From positions 77,729,053 to 77,793,052 of the forward strand of contig CM060732.1 of NCBI GenBank assembly GCA_030704615.1: a stretch of 64,000 bases of DNA, in the 5' to 3' direction. Position numbers and translations under genes: made by a program. Within the stretch, counting starts at the first letter, position 1. Each line of letters begins with the position of its first letter. The notes beneath the pieces are model-generated. The model searched no databases. It was not told where the DNA came from and saw nothing but the letters and a program-made list of their open reading frames with translations. This document shows, in pieces, positions 10,289 through 21,649 of this stretch. The stretch is from Takakia lepidozioides (lineage: Eukaryota > Streptophyta > Takakiopsida > Takakiales > Takakiaceae).

Positions 10289-13200
10289 TTTGCTCCTCGT
10301 CTCATGCGATCTTGTCACGGTCCTCAGGGATTAAATTTGCATACCTAATGATCATGTCCTCAATTGAACCGTTGCAGTATTTGAAAAACTTTGCCCGATG
10401 GTCCCATAATGAGAACCGCTACAACGACGTCACACAAAGTTGACAACTCAAACGCTTTTCTCTTTGAAAATTTTCTAACCATATGAATACTTCAAAAAAT
10501 ATTCTTGTCCACAGAGGTACTGTTACATAGACCACCAGAGCTTCGAATCACTTCTTCTTCTTGCGACTCACAGGGCTTCGAATCATTTCTTCTTCTCACG
10601 TGTTTTGTTTTTTGGTTCAATGGCAAGAAGACATTGTCCACCCTAATCCAAGGTAGTTCTTACACAATGTATCAAACTAGGCAAGTTAGTCACCAATTCA
10701 CACCGCACAGGCTTCGATCTCCAAACAATCACCACACCAATCCAATCTCCAGTCTATTGCACGCCTCCTTGTCTCCCTCACTTCGAAATAAGCACCGCAT
10801 ATGCCTTCTCAGTGCCTCACACGCACTTAAAAGAAAATTGCAAAGGACCAATTGAGACACGTGAACTGTCCCAAGCTCCGACACAAGCTCCGACAGCATC
10901 GTTGTGTGTTCTGCTGTTTTTGGGAGAATCTCCTCGATCAAGTAGGACCAGCAATGAACAATTTGGCGTCACCTTTATCGATTCTAGTGCTTGGCTTACA
11001 CTGCCTAAGCAACAGTAATGCTGTGCTAAGCATTTTCCAATAGCTGTTGCCCTTTGACTACTGTCACTTCGTCTTCATAAGTGTCCCCATCGCTTGTTTC
11101 TGTGTCTTGCACTTGCACTTGCTAGGTGGCCCACATGCAATGGAGTGAGACTTTTCCTACCATACAACAACACTTCAAAAGGAGACTTCCAAGTTATGCT
11201 TGCATGCTCAGAAGTACCATTGCAAATATTAGTGTGTAGTATAGCATCCAACATATGGCCTAAAGGTCAGGGCACAACTTAACTCCTGAAGGCCTCCAGC
11301 TTTTTCCACCCTTGACTGCAAAATCTGCACCCTTGGCCACCTCTTTATTAGTTACTAAGACTGTGCTAAAAGATCTACACAACTTGACAATTCAATCACT
11401 TACCTCCACCTCTACTTTCATGAATTTTTCCAATAAGAAGTAGAATCTCATAACCATTTTGTGAGCACGAAAAATATTCTATTACTTTTGTAGAATAGAA
11501 TTAAAAATCACACATCTTATCCAATTGAACCCAAATCCCATAAGAATATTTCTCGTTATGTTGGGCAGTTTCTCCTAATTTTTTTGATTTTTTGGACAAG
11601 ATTTGGAGATACCTCCTTTCTAGTTCGGATCCGGAGGGGAGTCAACACATTTCATTTTCAGCACTTTGCCACCCTATTTATTTTAGAAGAAAAAAATGTA
11701 GGTTTGTTAGAGCAGTCCCAAAGTTTTCAAAATCAAGTCAGAAAGGTCCTCACAAAGTTTGGATTGTTTCGATTAACGTAATCCCCATATGATGGGGTTT
11801 GCACTAACCCATTGTTTTTTTATGCTTATACAATGGGTCACCTCATTCCATGCAAAAGCCCCAATCCACTTTGTCCTTCTCGCGCTCGGCTCTCTCACCT
11901 GTCAAACAGCCATTTGCATTGGAGTAGACAATCTGGTAGAGTAGATCTTCCTGCAAACGCTACATGTTGTAGCTTTGGATTTGGTTGAAAATCCATCCAG
12001 AGCTTTGCCATTGAAGGGAAACCATGAGCCCATTGGATGGTTGCTTAGGCGTTGGGGGAAGGCCACCTGGCCTTACGAATTGCATAGGACTCATGGTGGT
12101 ATGGGATGTTGGATGTCATCCATTTATACCAACCCAACTCTTAAAAGATTCGTTTGGTCAACTAACCATGCGGGGACTTTTGGGTCTTTGGGAAGAGTTT
12201 TGGGCAACCACGTTCCCTTGGTTATGGTCGGGGTTACAAGGTGTTCATCTTTTGAATATAATGTTGTAGTTCTTTAGCGAAGATATATCACACCATTAGT
12301 CACACTTTATAAGTCACTCTTCAAGGTGCTTCAACAAGAGTTATTTGAGTATTCTTCTAATAGGGTGGGGGAGAGGGGGGGGGGGGGGGGGAGGACGACG
12401 TAATTGGGTCACATCCCAAACATATGTCGAAGCTCCGGTTGTTTTGCTGAAACCTCATAAGTGGTTTTGTTAAACCTTTCCAATAAACCCATTACATTGT
12501 GGATTATATGTCGAATGAATTAGACAATGTTTCATTCCCATATTAAGACACGCCTCTTCCATTACCAAGTTGTTGCTTTTGTCTGTCAGAATTATGATGA
12601 ATTATGATGAGTGATCTATTGGAAAATATTACCTATCAATGAAATATTGAACCATACTTCGTCATTGTCCTTACTAATGAGCAAAGGTCAAACTTAATCA
12701 ACTCATTTCAACACATTCTCAGTGGCCATAGCAATATAAGCTTGCATCTTAGACGCGGGTTTTAATGATCTGATTAATATATCTAAGCTGACCATTGCAA
12801 AGATTGCAGTACATCTCAAATTTTGAATTGCAAAATTCATTGTGAAATCAACTTAAAGTCAACATTGCAGCGTTGTCTATACATTCAATGTAAAATCAAT
12901 GCCAGACCACGGATTTTGATCCAATATTGATTGCACTTAGTGACATTGGTAGTTGTAAGAATCCATTAATGGCATTGACGCATAAGAAGTCGATTAGATG
13001 GATATGCAACATGAGTTCTCATTTGTTGCATACAAATGCTAACATCAATTCATAGATACTTTTGTTCTTATCAAATAAAATTTTTATGACTATAATTTGC
13101 TGAATCCTTATTAAAACAATTTGTTGTTTTGATTAAACTTTAATATGAAGCCAATGATTTTGTCATCTTTACCCAATTCAAATGGAAAATTATTAAATCA

Positions 13201-13672
13201 AACATTCTACATGTAAACAATGTACAAACGTAGAAACATAGGTATTAGTTAATTTATTTAGTTGTGATTTGTCGATTTCATATTTCTTATCTATCTATTC
13301 AAACTTTTATACTTTATTATTTTTCATTTAGGGGAATATTTTTACAGTTTGTAATATGTATAAATACAATACATCATATAATATACCATTAATCTCCAAT
13401 AAGATGGCTTTTCAGATACATTCATGACGTGTTTTTCATATAAAACAGGAAAATTGTGCAACTCCCACATGGAATAAAGCAGATCTTTAAAAAAAACAAA
13501 AATACAGAATCAAAATATCTTCTATCTATACAGTTCTGGACTATGAGATAAGCCTACATGGAACAGTTGGCCAAAAGATATAAAACCTCATTATTGTGTA
13601 AAACCCAGATTAATAAATAAACCTAACAAACCCTGACAACAAACTTCTGGGCTATGGACCAGTGAAGATGCC
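10289..13672. other. Gene-poor AT-rich repeat DNA
   Basis: No gene is supported. A G-rich tract with one long uninterrupted G run lies at about 12366-12391. A stretch near 13440-13480 resembles the short LTR-like repeat also seen near 26950-27150 and 33690-33860 (shared ACAACTCCCACATGG-type core). Frames at 10729-10941 (minus) and 11975-12277 (plus) are open but carry no recognisable motif. Confidence 0.35.
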
Positions 13673-14303
13673 TGTCAAGGACGAGAACATGACTGAACAC
13701 AAACAAGATATCAGACTAGAGGTACAAGACTAGACAAAGAGTCAAGGTCGGCGTGGCCAAATGCATGGTGGATAAACATGAATCAAGATGATCTTTATAA
13801 CAATGGACAAAAGTACAAGATACTGGAACTCGACTCGAATACTAGAATGCTGGAAACTGGACTTGGATACCAGATACTGGAAATTGGACTGGAGTACTGG
13901 GACTGGGAACAAGAGTAGCTTGAACTTGTGTTGGTGAGACTGAAGAGTGTCCAGTCTCGCCTCCTATATATACTGGCTACTAAGAAGCTTCCCTAAGAAG
14001 CTTCCTCTATGGAGGTTTCTTGCGGAAGAAGTTTCCAAGATTAAACAAAGGTTTCTTGATGGAGAAGCTTCTTTAAACAAGTGAGGTATCTTGATGGAGA
14101 AGTTTCCTCCAAAAGAAGCTTCTTGAGCAGTTTCCCAAGTTACTATTGGTAATTTGATAAACTCCCGGTAACTTGGTAAGTAATGATAAATCATGGTAGA
14201 TTATGGTAAATTACGGTAGATCATGGTAATTTTTGGTAACATGGTAACTTGCTAACTTTTGGTATTTACTCTTGGTAAGTTCCTCTGGGCTATGTCCGTG
14301 ACA
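13673..14303 (-). repeat. Gypsy-A 3' LTR
   Basis: 631 bp, TGTCAAGG...CCGTGACA on the plus strand. It matches the LTR at 26006-26618 throughout, including the TATA region and GAAGCTTC motifs. The R-start motif here carries one substitution (TTGGTGAGACT at 13931-13941), so this LTR no longer matches the primer site perfectly. Confidence 0.85.
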
Positions 14304-14840
14304 TCACCCGCTCCTCTAGCGCCGAGTTTCTCGAGGAGCAGTAAAATCTTGGACTTGCTTAGAGTTGGAGAAAATCCAAAATCCGACGAATGGTACTTAT
14401 CAACCGGAACAGCTAAGGCGCGAAAAGCGGCATCGAGTGCGCCGCACGCGGGGAAGCGCGCGAACGAACACTGTATTCGGCTCTTCGTTCTTGACTCAAA
14501 TGATTTATAGGTCCTTGCAACCATCGATAGTGTCCAACACGTTGAACTTGGGACCACACAGTGATTTGAGCATTCTGATTTTCGAAGCTGCCTTCAAACA
14601 TGATTTCGTTGTCATCTGCGTCCGAAACCTCAACCTCCAACAGAATTATCAGACTTTGAGTAGGCTTTACTTGCCGTCGTACGGGGTCAAGACGAGGAAG
14701 TATGCGTCGCATTGGTGGCCCATCGTCTTGTGAGCATCGGCGTGATGTTGAAGGTCGTGAGAGTCGGAACGGCTGATCTGGTAGCTAGTAAGCGACAACT
14801 CCAATGTATCTGGTTCCTGTGACTCCATACTACCAATACA
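14304..14840 (-). other. Conserved region between integrase and 3' LTR, candidate extra ORF
   Basis: Downstream of the chromodomain, the minus strand holds a segment also present in Gypsy-C (about 30940-31407). It includes a 99-codon open frame (14712-14413) containing SLIILLEVEVSD, IMFEG, FENQN and QITVW. The matching frame in Gypsy-C is open to the same point and keeps these blocks. A second short frame starting MESQEPDTLELSL overlaps upstream. No family is recognised. It could be a retained 3' ORF, a captured gene piece, or conserved non-coding DNA. Confidence 0.4.
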
Positions 14841-15093
14841 ATATGCAAGAGTGCTGGAAGGTAGTTATATATACTGATGTGTGGTGCTCATCTCTCCTTA
14901 GTGTGTATCAGGTACATTGAATGTGGAGTCTTCATCTTGAAGCTAACTTGGTTGACATCATCATTGTGACGTCTTATTGACATGTAGCACGGGGCTTAGC
15001 TGGATATCATTGATGAAACTCTTGAACTTTGTTAGATGCATTGGCGAGGTTGGATGAAGGTTTCCACGTTCGTTCGCAGATGTCGTAGCTTTT

Positions 15094-15479
15094 TCAATGT
15101 ACGAAATACTCAAGACGTTTATACTTGATGCGAGAGTCTAAGACTTCATCGACTTCATATTCAATTTCCTGATTGACTTCAATTGGTGGAGGTGGTACGG
15201 AGACTCTCTCTGGAATATTCGATGGATGATACAACTCCAATAATGAAACATAAAAGACTAGATGGATGCGCATACTTCGTGGGAGTTCAAGCCGAAAACT
15301 GACTGGATTTATTTGTCGAATAATTTTGAATGGTCCCAGGCGTTGATAATCCAACTTCCTTGATGGTCGCAAGGTTTGTATGTCACGTCGAAGAAGCCAC
15401 ACACGATCTCCGACCGTGAACTGGGGTTGGAGTTGGCGACGTTGATCTACATACTCTTTGTATTGTTTTTGAGCTTTTG
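15094..15479 (-). pseudogene. Gypsy-A integrase C-terminus and chromodomain start
   Basis: The minus frame reads AQKQYKEYVDQRRQLQPQ, then VGDRVWLLRRDIQ (GPY/F-type integrase C-terminal module) and FYVSLLELYHP, then the chromodomain beginning YEVDEVLDSRIKYKRLEYFVH, where a stop falls in place of the conserved Trp of the WKGY motif. It continues the integrase at 22371-23022 and was split from it by Gypsy-B. The first codons reported for this frame (RDTK) come from the Gypsy-B LTR edge. Confidence 0.8.
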
Positions 15480-16197
15480 TGTCGCGCACCTCACTTCGGT
15501 AAGCTCCCCTTCAAGTCATAGTTACTCGCTTTGATGCGCGCGCCTGACTCCCAACCTGGCCGCCCGGGCCAACTTGGAGCTTCGGCTGCTCACCGGGACA
15601 TAACGGTCCCTCTTCGCTTCCCACTAAACCCTCCACCTATTTGGGACTAGGAGAATTCTTTTTGGTAGATGGCAGTCCGGAACAGCTCCCCACTCTTTGG
15701 TCGCTTTCCGGCTCGCTCGCTTACTCACTAGTTTTTGGTCCAACGGGCTTGCACCGTTCTCGGGGTCACTACTCCTATATATATACTTCTGTAGCTGTCC
15801 GCGGGGGTTTCACAACCAGCCATGCCATTTTATGGCAACCACCACGAAAACCCTTGACTCCCGGTGATGAGTCGCGGTGAGTCTTGGCCCACTCACCACG
15901 GCCCCTATGGACCGTGATGAGTCCCAAGACTCCCCACGACTCCCACCACGAGTCTCCCCCCATGGTGAGTCCTATGCCACCCCCACTAAGTCCCGCTAAG
16001 CTACCACCACCCTTGTGGAGCCACCCCACCGCAACCCGGTGTGCGGGGCTCCACTAGTGAGCGCCTCCGCTTCCCTGAGTGCCTTGGGCACTCAAGGGTG
16101 CTTCAGCCCCCCATACCTATCGCTGCCGCTGCCCCCACCACAGGGGCAGCCCCTCATGTGTCCCGACCCCCTGCCCTCAAGGCAAAGGGCCATGACA
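15480..16197 (-). repeat. Gypsy-B 3' LTR
   Basis: 718 bp, starting TGTCGCGCACC and ending CCATGACA on the plus strand. It is nearly the same as 21650-22365. Most differences are one-base changes in homopolymer length. A TATATATA motif lies near 15777-15785. Confidence 0.92.
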
Positions 16198-17030
16198 CAC
16201 ACCCCTACCAACAGGGAGTCGATGTCCTCATCGACTTGTCCATTTTGTAGAAACGAACATCCAAGTTGTGGCGTCCCACATCAAGGAGTTTGTTTCCGTA
16301 CCATGGCGTCCCATGGCAAAGAACCAAACCCCACACTTGACTCTACTCTCTCCACTAGCTAGTTCGGCCGACTTCCTCCAAGTCCGCCAAGGGTGGAGCC
16401 TCTCCAGCTCCTCCCAGTGCACTCTTCTTGGCCTACTTCAAGGCCAAGGAACGATCCTCCCGAGGATTGAATCGCCTTACTGCAACAACATTGCTTGCGA
16501 CGCATGATGCCGCTTTTGGCATCACCTTGAAGGGTTCCCTGGAACCCTCTTTGACTAGGAAGATAACCTTGAAACCAACCGTGCGCCCCAATCACTACAA
16601 TTGGGTCCACCTTGGAATGCTGGCCTGAGGTACGGGAACACGCCGAAGCCGCACTACGACTTCGTCCCGAGGCTACACGATTATAGTACGTGAACGGAAG
16701 CACGTAGCTTCCGCGTTAGCCCGCACTACAAGGCAACCCCCTCGTAGCGCAGTTATAGTACGCGCACGCGCCAGGTGCGCACTAGCACGTGAACTCCCAA
16801 AGAAGCGCAAGTTTCCTTGCCCTTGGATGGGGGTCACCCGATTTCGGCACTACGCAAACACACGATTAACCCAATTTACCTCTCCCACTTTTTTAGCTAG
16901 CATGCATTCTACACACTAGCCAACCATACCATGCATCACCATTCCAAACAAAATAGGACGCACAACATTTGGAACCCATTTCCTTTATAACAAATTTTTG
17001 TACAATACAAGTTTTTGTAATCGGATTCCT
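16198..17030 (-). other. Gypsy-B untranslated 3' region
   Basis: This GC-rich stretch lies between the chromodomain end and the 3' LTR. It contains repeated TATAGTACG-type motifs near 16682-16765. Next to the LTR, the minus strand reads a purine-rich GGTAGGGGTG, a plausible polypurine tract. No protein motif is visible in the open frames here. Confidence 0.45.
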
Positions 17031-17033
17031 AAG

Positions 17034-18384
17034 CTAGCTAAGCCGGGCTAAGCATGCATTTCCTCCCCCACGCTCCAAGGTTGATGTCCCCATCAACGCT
17101 TCTTCCGCTTTTGAGGTCGCCCTTCGAAAGCTGCAACCGCCTCGGATGCGTTTCCATTTCTGAGGCACGCACCCAAGATGCCTCCACATGATGATAGCCC
17201 TTCCATTTGACGAGATACTCCGTTTCTCGGTTCCTAAACCTCCTCGACTTAAGTATTGCCTCCACCTCGTACTCAGGTTCATTTTCATGATCCAACACAT
17301 AGGTGGCGGACGCAACACTTGATGCCGATTCGGACGCGCTTCATCTTTGAAGTAAGGCTTCAAAAGGGAGACATGGAATACTGGGTGCACCTTGCTGTTT
17401 GCCGGCAGCTCCAATTCATACACATCCTCATTCATAACCTTCCGAATGCGAAAGGGTCCGCATACGGAGGTACGAACTTCGGACTCACTTCCGGAGGTAG
17501 TCGGAAATTCTTGATGTTCAACCAGACCTCTGCCTGCCTCAAAACTTCACTTCCCTCCGCTTCCGATTCGCCTGCCTTTCATACCGTTTCCTAGCTTTGG
17601 CAATATTGTACTTTGCGAGCTTCAACAAACGCTCGCGTTCTTCCAGTACCGCCGCTACTGCCGGTTCTCAACTGGGGGCCCTGTCGGCACCAGAGGTGCT
17701 TTTCCATAGACCAATACGAAAGGGGAAACTCCGTTGCGGAGTGTTCTGTGTTATTATAACAGAACTCTGCCGCGTCTAAGTGTTCACCCAGTCTGTTTGG
17801 TCTGCCGACACGTAATTCCGCAAGATCTGCTTCACTACGGAATTCACCTTTTGTTTGGCCGGCGGTCGTAGGTCGGAAGGCGGTGCTCATCTTCAGCCTC
17901 GTCCCCATCTTCTTCCAAAGTGCCCTCCAAAATTTACTCGTAAACTTTGGATCGCGGTCCGAGACAATATCCTTCGGGACTCCATGATTTTAAGACGTGG
18001 GCGAAGTAAAGTCGCCCTGTCTCCTGCGCCGTTGCCGTCTCCTTGGTGGGATGAAATGGCCCATTTTACTGAACCTATCCACCACCACCATGATTGCATC
18101 GAATCCTTTTGACAGCGGCATAGCAGTCATGAAATCCATCGAGACGCTTTCCCAAGTCCCCTCTGGAATCGGCAAGGGTGTAACAGCCCCGCTTGCTTTT
18201 TGTACTCGCTCCGGTTTTGTTGGCATGTGGTGCATGTCTTGACATACTCCTCTGCCTCCTCCCTCAGTTTGGGCCAGAAATACTTTTCTTCAAGAGTGCC
18301 GCAGTGCGCTTGGCTCCGCCGTGGCCCGCAAGGGCTATCATGGCATTCTCTCAAGAGGCTATCTCTGATCCCTCCCTTCGGCAC
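17034..18384 (-). pseudogene. Gypsy-B integrase and chromodomain
   Basis: Minus-strand frames give the zinc-binding N-terminus (CRECH-type block near 18345, then [17 protein letters not shown]). The catalytic core start follows ([16 protein letters not shown], then [14 protein letters not shown]), then a GPY/F region ([10 protein letters not shown]), and lastly a classical chromodomain at about 17290-17160 ([13 protein letters not shown], then [17 protein letters not shown]). Integrase inserts the cDNA, and the chromodomain is thought to target chromatin marks. At least three frame changes break the reading frame, so no intact product is encoded. Confidence 0.85.
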
Positions 18385-18420
18385 GTAGAGACGTTTTTGC
18401 TTATACCGGAGCAGTCCATT

Positions 18421-19946
18421 TTACAAGTGGAACTGCGATTTAACCCCCATCCTCAAGTCCTGCATCACGGACTTTGCCAGCTCATCCTTCCGGCAAGCCT
18501 TCCGGATCTTCCTTTGGAGCGCCGTCTCGCCCTTGTACACCAACAAGAGCTGCTGCTTTCTACTTAAAGCATCGGCCACCACGTTGTCTCGTCCCGGTTT
18601 GTACTGGATATCCACGTCGAACACCGCCAAAGTATCTTGCCACCTAAGTTGTTTTGGGGACAACTTGGGCTGCGTGGCAAAATACTTCACCGTGACATTG
18701 TCCGTGAACACCTTCACTGGGTTGGAACCAACATAGTGGCGCCAAAGCTCAAGACAATGCACCACCGCCTTCATCTCTTTTCGTGCGTCGGCCACCGTCG
18801 CTCCACTTCATTCAGTTTCTTACTTTCGTAAGCCACTGGACGTCCATCTTGCATCAGTACACCCCCAATCGCGAAGTCCGACGCATCTGTATGTATCTCG
18901 AACGGACGATCGAACTCCGGGATTTTCAAGACTGGAGCTTCCGCCATCCGCTGCTTCAATTCAGCAAAAGCTTGGCCACAAAAGGTGTTCCATACCCAGA
19001 CTTTGGATTTACACAGAAGGTCTGACAGCGGCCCCGCGATCTTGGCGAAATTTCTCACATACTTCCGGTAATAGGAGGCGAGTCCTAGGAAGGATCGCAC
19101 TCCCGGGACGAAGTCGGAGGCTCCCAGTCCAAGATCGCCCTCACCTTTCTGTCATCCATTTTGATCCCATCCTGTGTAATCACATGCCCAGAACTCCACT
19201 TTTGTGACCCCGAATTCGCACTTTGAAGCTTTGGCATACAGCTTCCTTCTCGCAATTTTTGGAACACCCTTTTGAGGTGCTCCGTGCTCCTCCTTTGTTT
19301 TCGAGTACACCAAGATGTCGTCGATGTACACGATCACAAAGTCATCCAACCACTCTGGAAAAGGCTGTTCATCAGCGTGCTAAATGTTGCTGGTGCATTG
19401 GTGAGCCCAAAAGGCATCACCAAGAACTCATATGAACCATACCTTGTCCTGCACGCGGTCTTCTCCTCATCTCCTTCCGCCACCCGAATTTGATGATAGC
19501 CGGAGCGCAAGTCGATCCGGCTGAAATACTTCGCTCTGCCAACCGATCGAAGAGGTCGTCGATCCTTGGCAAAGGGTACCGGTTTTTGATAGTCACCTTA
19601 TTCAGAGCCCTGTAATCGACACACATCCGCAGCGTCCCATCTTCTTGTCTGCAAATAGCACCGGGGCTCCGTAAGGTGACTTACTCGGCCGGATGTACCC
19701 CTTTGACATTAGATCCTTGAGCTGAGTCTTCAGCTCGACCAACTCTCTGTGGCTCAACCGGTAGGGCGCCTTGGCAGGCGGTTCCGATCCCGGTATCACC
19801 TCAATCTTGTGGTCAACTCCTCTTCGCGGTGGCAAGCCGCTTGGTAAATCCTCCGGCATCACATCCTGGTTTCTCCAAAATCCCCTTGATCCAATCTGGG
19901 CTCGGCTCCCCATCGCCTTCTCTTTCACTTCTCTAATGTAAAGCAA
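18421..19946 (-). pseudogene. Gypsy-B reverse transcriptase and RNase H
   Basis: The minus strand carries RT motifs in order: [41 protein letters not shown], then after a frameshift the catalytic YIDDILVYSK box (about 19310-19340). Next come FLGLASYYRKYVRNFA and the RNase H segments EIHTDASDFAIGGVL and VFTDNVTVKYF, ending in the tether GRDNVVADALSRK. Several frames are needed to read it through. Catalytic residues are still visible, but the frame is broken. Confidence 0.88.
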
Positions 19947-20000
19947 AAAACTGGGGCTCGTGTGCCTCCTCCACGGCCCACTCCCTTGCTGACAGAAGGT

Positions 20001-20595
20001 TTATTCGCCCTCCACGGATTTGGGCGTTTCCGACACTCGTAAAACCTCGCCACCATTCCCACATGGCAGCGTGACTACTCTCTTGCGGCCATCTATGACC
20101 GCTCCGGATTTGCTCAAAAAGGTCATCCCCAAAATGAGATCCACTCCATCGATCTCGCAGATGGTGAAGTTCTCACGTCCCTCCCAACTCCCCAGTTGAA
20201 GAGGAACATCAAACGCCAACCTTGTCGCCAATTGTGGTTCTCCTTTGGCAGAACGCACCTCAATAGAGGCCCCCACGTCACTTGTCGGAGTCCCAACTTT
20301 CGCGCCGCCGCGGCGTCATGAAGGAGTGCGACGCTCCTGTGTCCACCAACAACGACACGTTAGTTCCGGATATTATCCCATCCACGAAACAATAACTGAC
20401 TCCCTTTACGCAGGCGCCAGTTTCCTGATACAACTCACAAGAATAGTTGCCTACCTTGCAAGTCCTGGCGACCACCGCTTCCACCAAGCGACTGATGGTA
20501 TCTTCCGACAGCTCCGTGGTTGCCCGAGTCATGTTCAATTGTCGAGGTTTGTGCACTTCTTGGCCATGTGCCCGGGCTCCCCGCAATTGAAACAC
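20001..20595 (-). pseudogene. Gypsy-B retropepsin-type protease
   Basis: The aspartic protease active site reads LLVDTGASHSF (about 20320-20350, minus). It is followed in another frame by the ICEIDGVDLILGMTFL strand, which carries the ILG(M) flap-side motif typical of retropepsins. Role: gag-pol polyprotein processing. The frameshift near 20277 separates the two halves. Confidence 0.85.
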
Positions 20596-21594
20596 ACTCC
20601 ATCAAAGGTCGCCTTCTGTCCGCCATAGCCGCTCCACCGCTTTTCCTTCGAAGCACCGGGTGCCGCCTTGACGTGTGAAGGCCTCCCTTCGATTTCCACG
20701 TGCCATTGTCGCCGCGTGGGCCTATCCCACTTCTTTTCCGGTCGGGAGGAGTCACCTTCCCGCCGGGTCTCTTGTGGTTCAGCTCCGTACGGCCTTGTCT
20801 CTCACCCTAGGGACATCCGAGAAACATTCAGCCCTCTCAATTGCCTCGTTCAAAGTCTTGGGTGGCTTCTCCTCCAACTTCCGCCTGGCCCATGGGGCCA
20901 GTCCCGCCACAAAGTTGAAGACCATTTCTGGTTTGCCATGTCCGCGACTTCGAGCAACAGCACATTGAAAGCCTGGACATACCCCGAATGTCATCTGTTT
21001 GCTTCAAATTCCTCATCTTGTCCGGGCAAGCCAGGACGCGTTGAGGGGCACAAACTGTCTCTTCATCAATTCCTTGAACCCACTCCAGTTCAAGGTTTCC
21101 GGGCTTGGGCCTCGGTCGTGAAGGCGTTTCTGCCACCATTGTTGAGCATAGCCCCTCAAATAGGTGGGAGCCACTTCCACCGATCCTCGTCACTCAACTT
21201 GGCCGCCCGGAAGTACTGCTAGCTCCAAGAGCCAGGTGTTGAGTGCCTTCCGATTTCAGACGCCCTCAAAGGTGCCGGGTTCCTTAGGCTTCACCTTAAA
21301 CTTTGCCTTAGTGGAAGTGGCATTAGCCGCCTTCAACACGTCTTTCAACGTCCCGCCAAACTGCGCCAACAACCCTTCCCAAAAGGCTGCCGGCATGGGA
21401 GGCATCTGTTGGTCGGTCGGAGCTCTCACGGATTCCTCCGACTCCTCGGATTCCTCCCGCTCTTGAGCGGCCCTCGCTTTTAAAAACTGCATCGCTTCCT
21501 CAAACGGCCGCTCGGTGACACGTCCCCCATCGGGCTCACCAGGATCATCATCTTTTGGGCCGTTCCGCTTTCGCTTTGGCTTGCCCGACCCCAT
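20560..21594 (-). pseudogene. Gypsy-B gag with CCHC zinc knuckle
   Basis: The likely start is the ATG at 21594 (MGSGKPKRKRNG), just inside the primer site. An acidic Glu/Ser repeat (EREESEESEESV) follows, then the capsid-like region, with FNFVAGLAPWARRKLEEKPP in another frame. A clean CCHC knuckle lies near 20600-20560 (CFNCGEPGHMAKKC, CX2CX4HX4C). The frame is broken at about 21256 and again downstream. Gag forms the particle, and the knuckle binds RNA. Confidence 0.82.
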
Positions 21595-21635
21595 GATGAG
21601 GCCAATCCCAAGGACGATCGCGTACTGAACTCTAA

Positions 21636-21647
21636 GCTCTGATACCA
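21636..21647 (-). other. Gypsy-B primer binding site (initiator Met-tRNA type)
   Basis: The minus strand reads TGGTATCAGAGC two bases inside the 5' LTR. This is the usual plant LTR-retrotransposon primer site complementary to the 3' end of initiator tRNA-Met. Confidence 0.92.
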
Positions 21648-21649
21648 AG

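Noticed and set aside
10812-11043. Overlapping short frames on both strands around 10.8-11.0 kb as a gene
   Set aside because: No motif, no splice-consistent extension, and frames overlap on both strands.
11975-12277. 100-codon plus-strand frame (Trp/Gly-rich)
   Set aside because: A second frame over the same bases is equally open and no family is recognisable.
16015-16507. Open frames within and next to the Gypsy-B 3' LTR
   Set aside because: They overlap LTR and untranslated DNA, differ between LTR copies and carry no domain.
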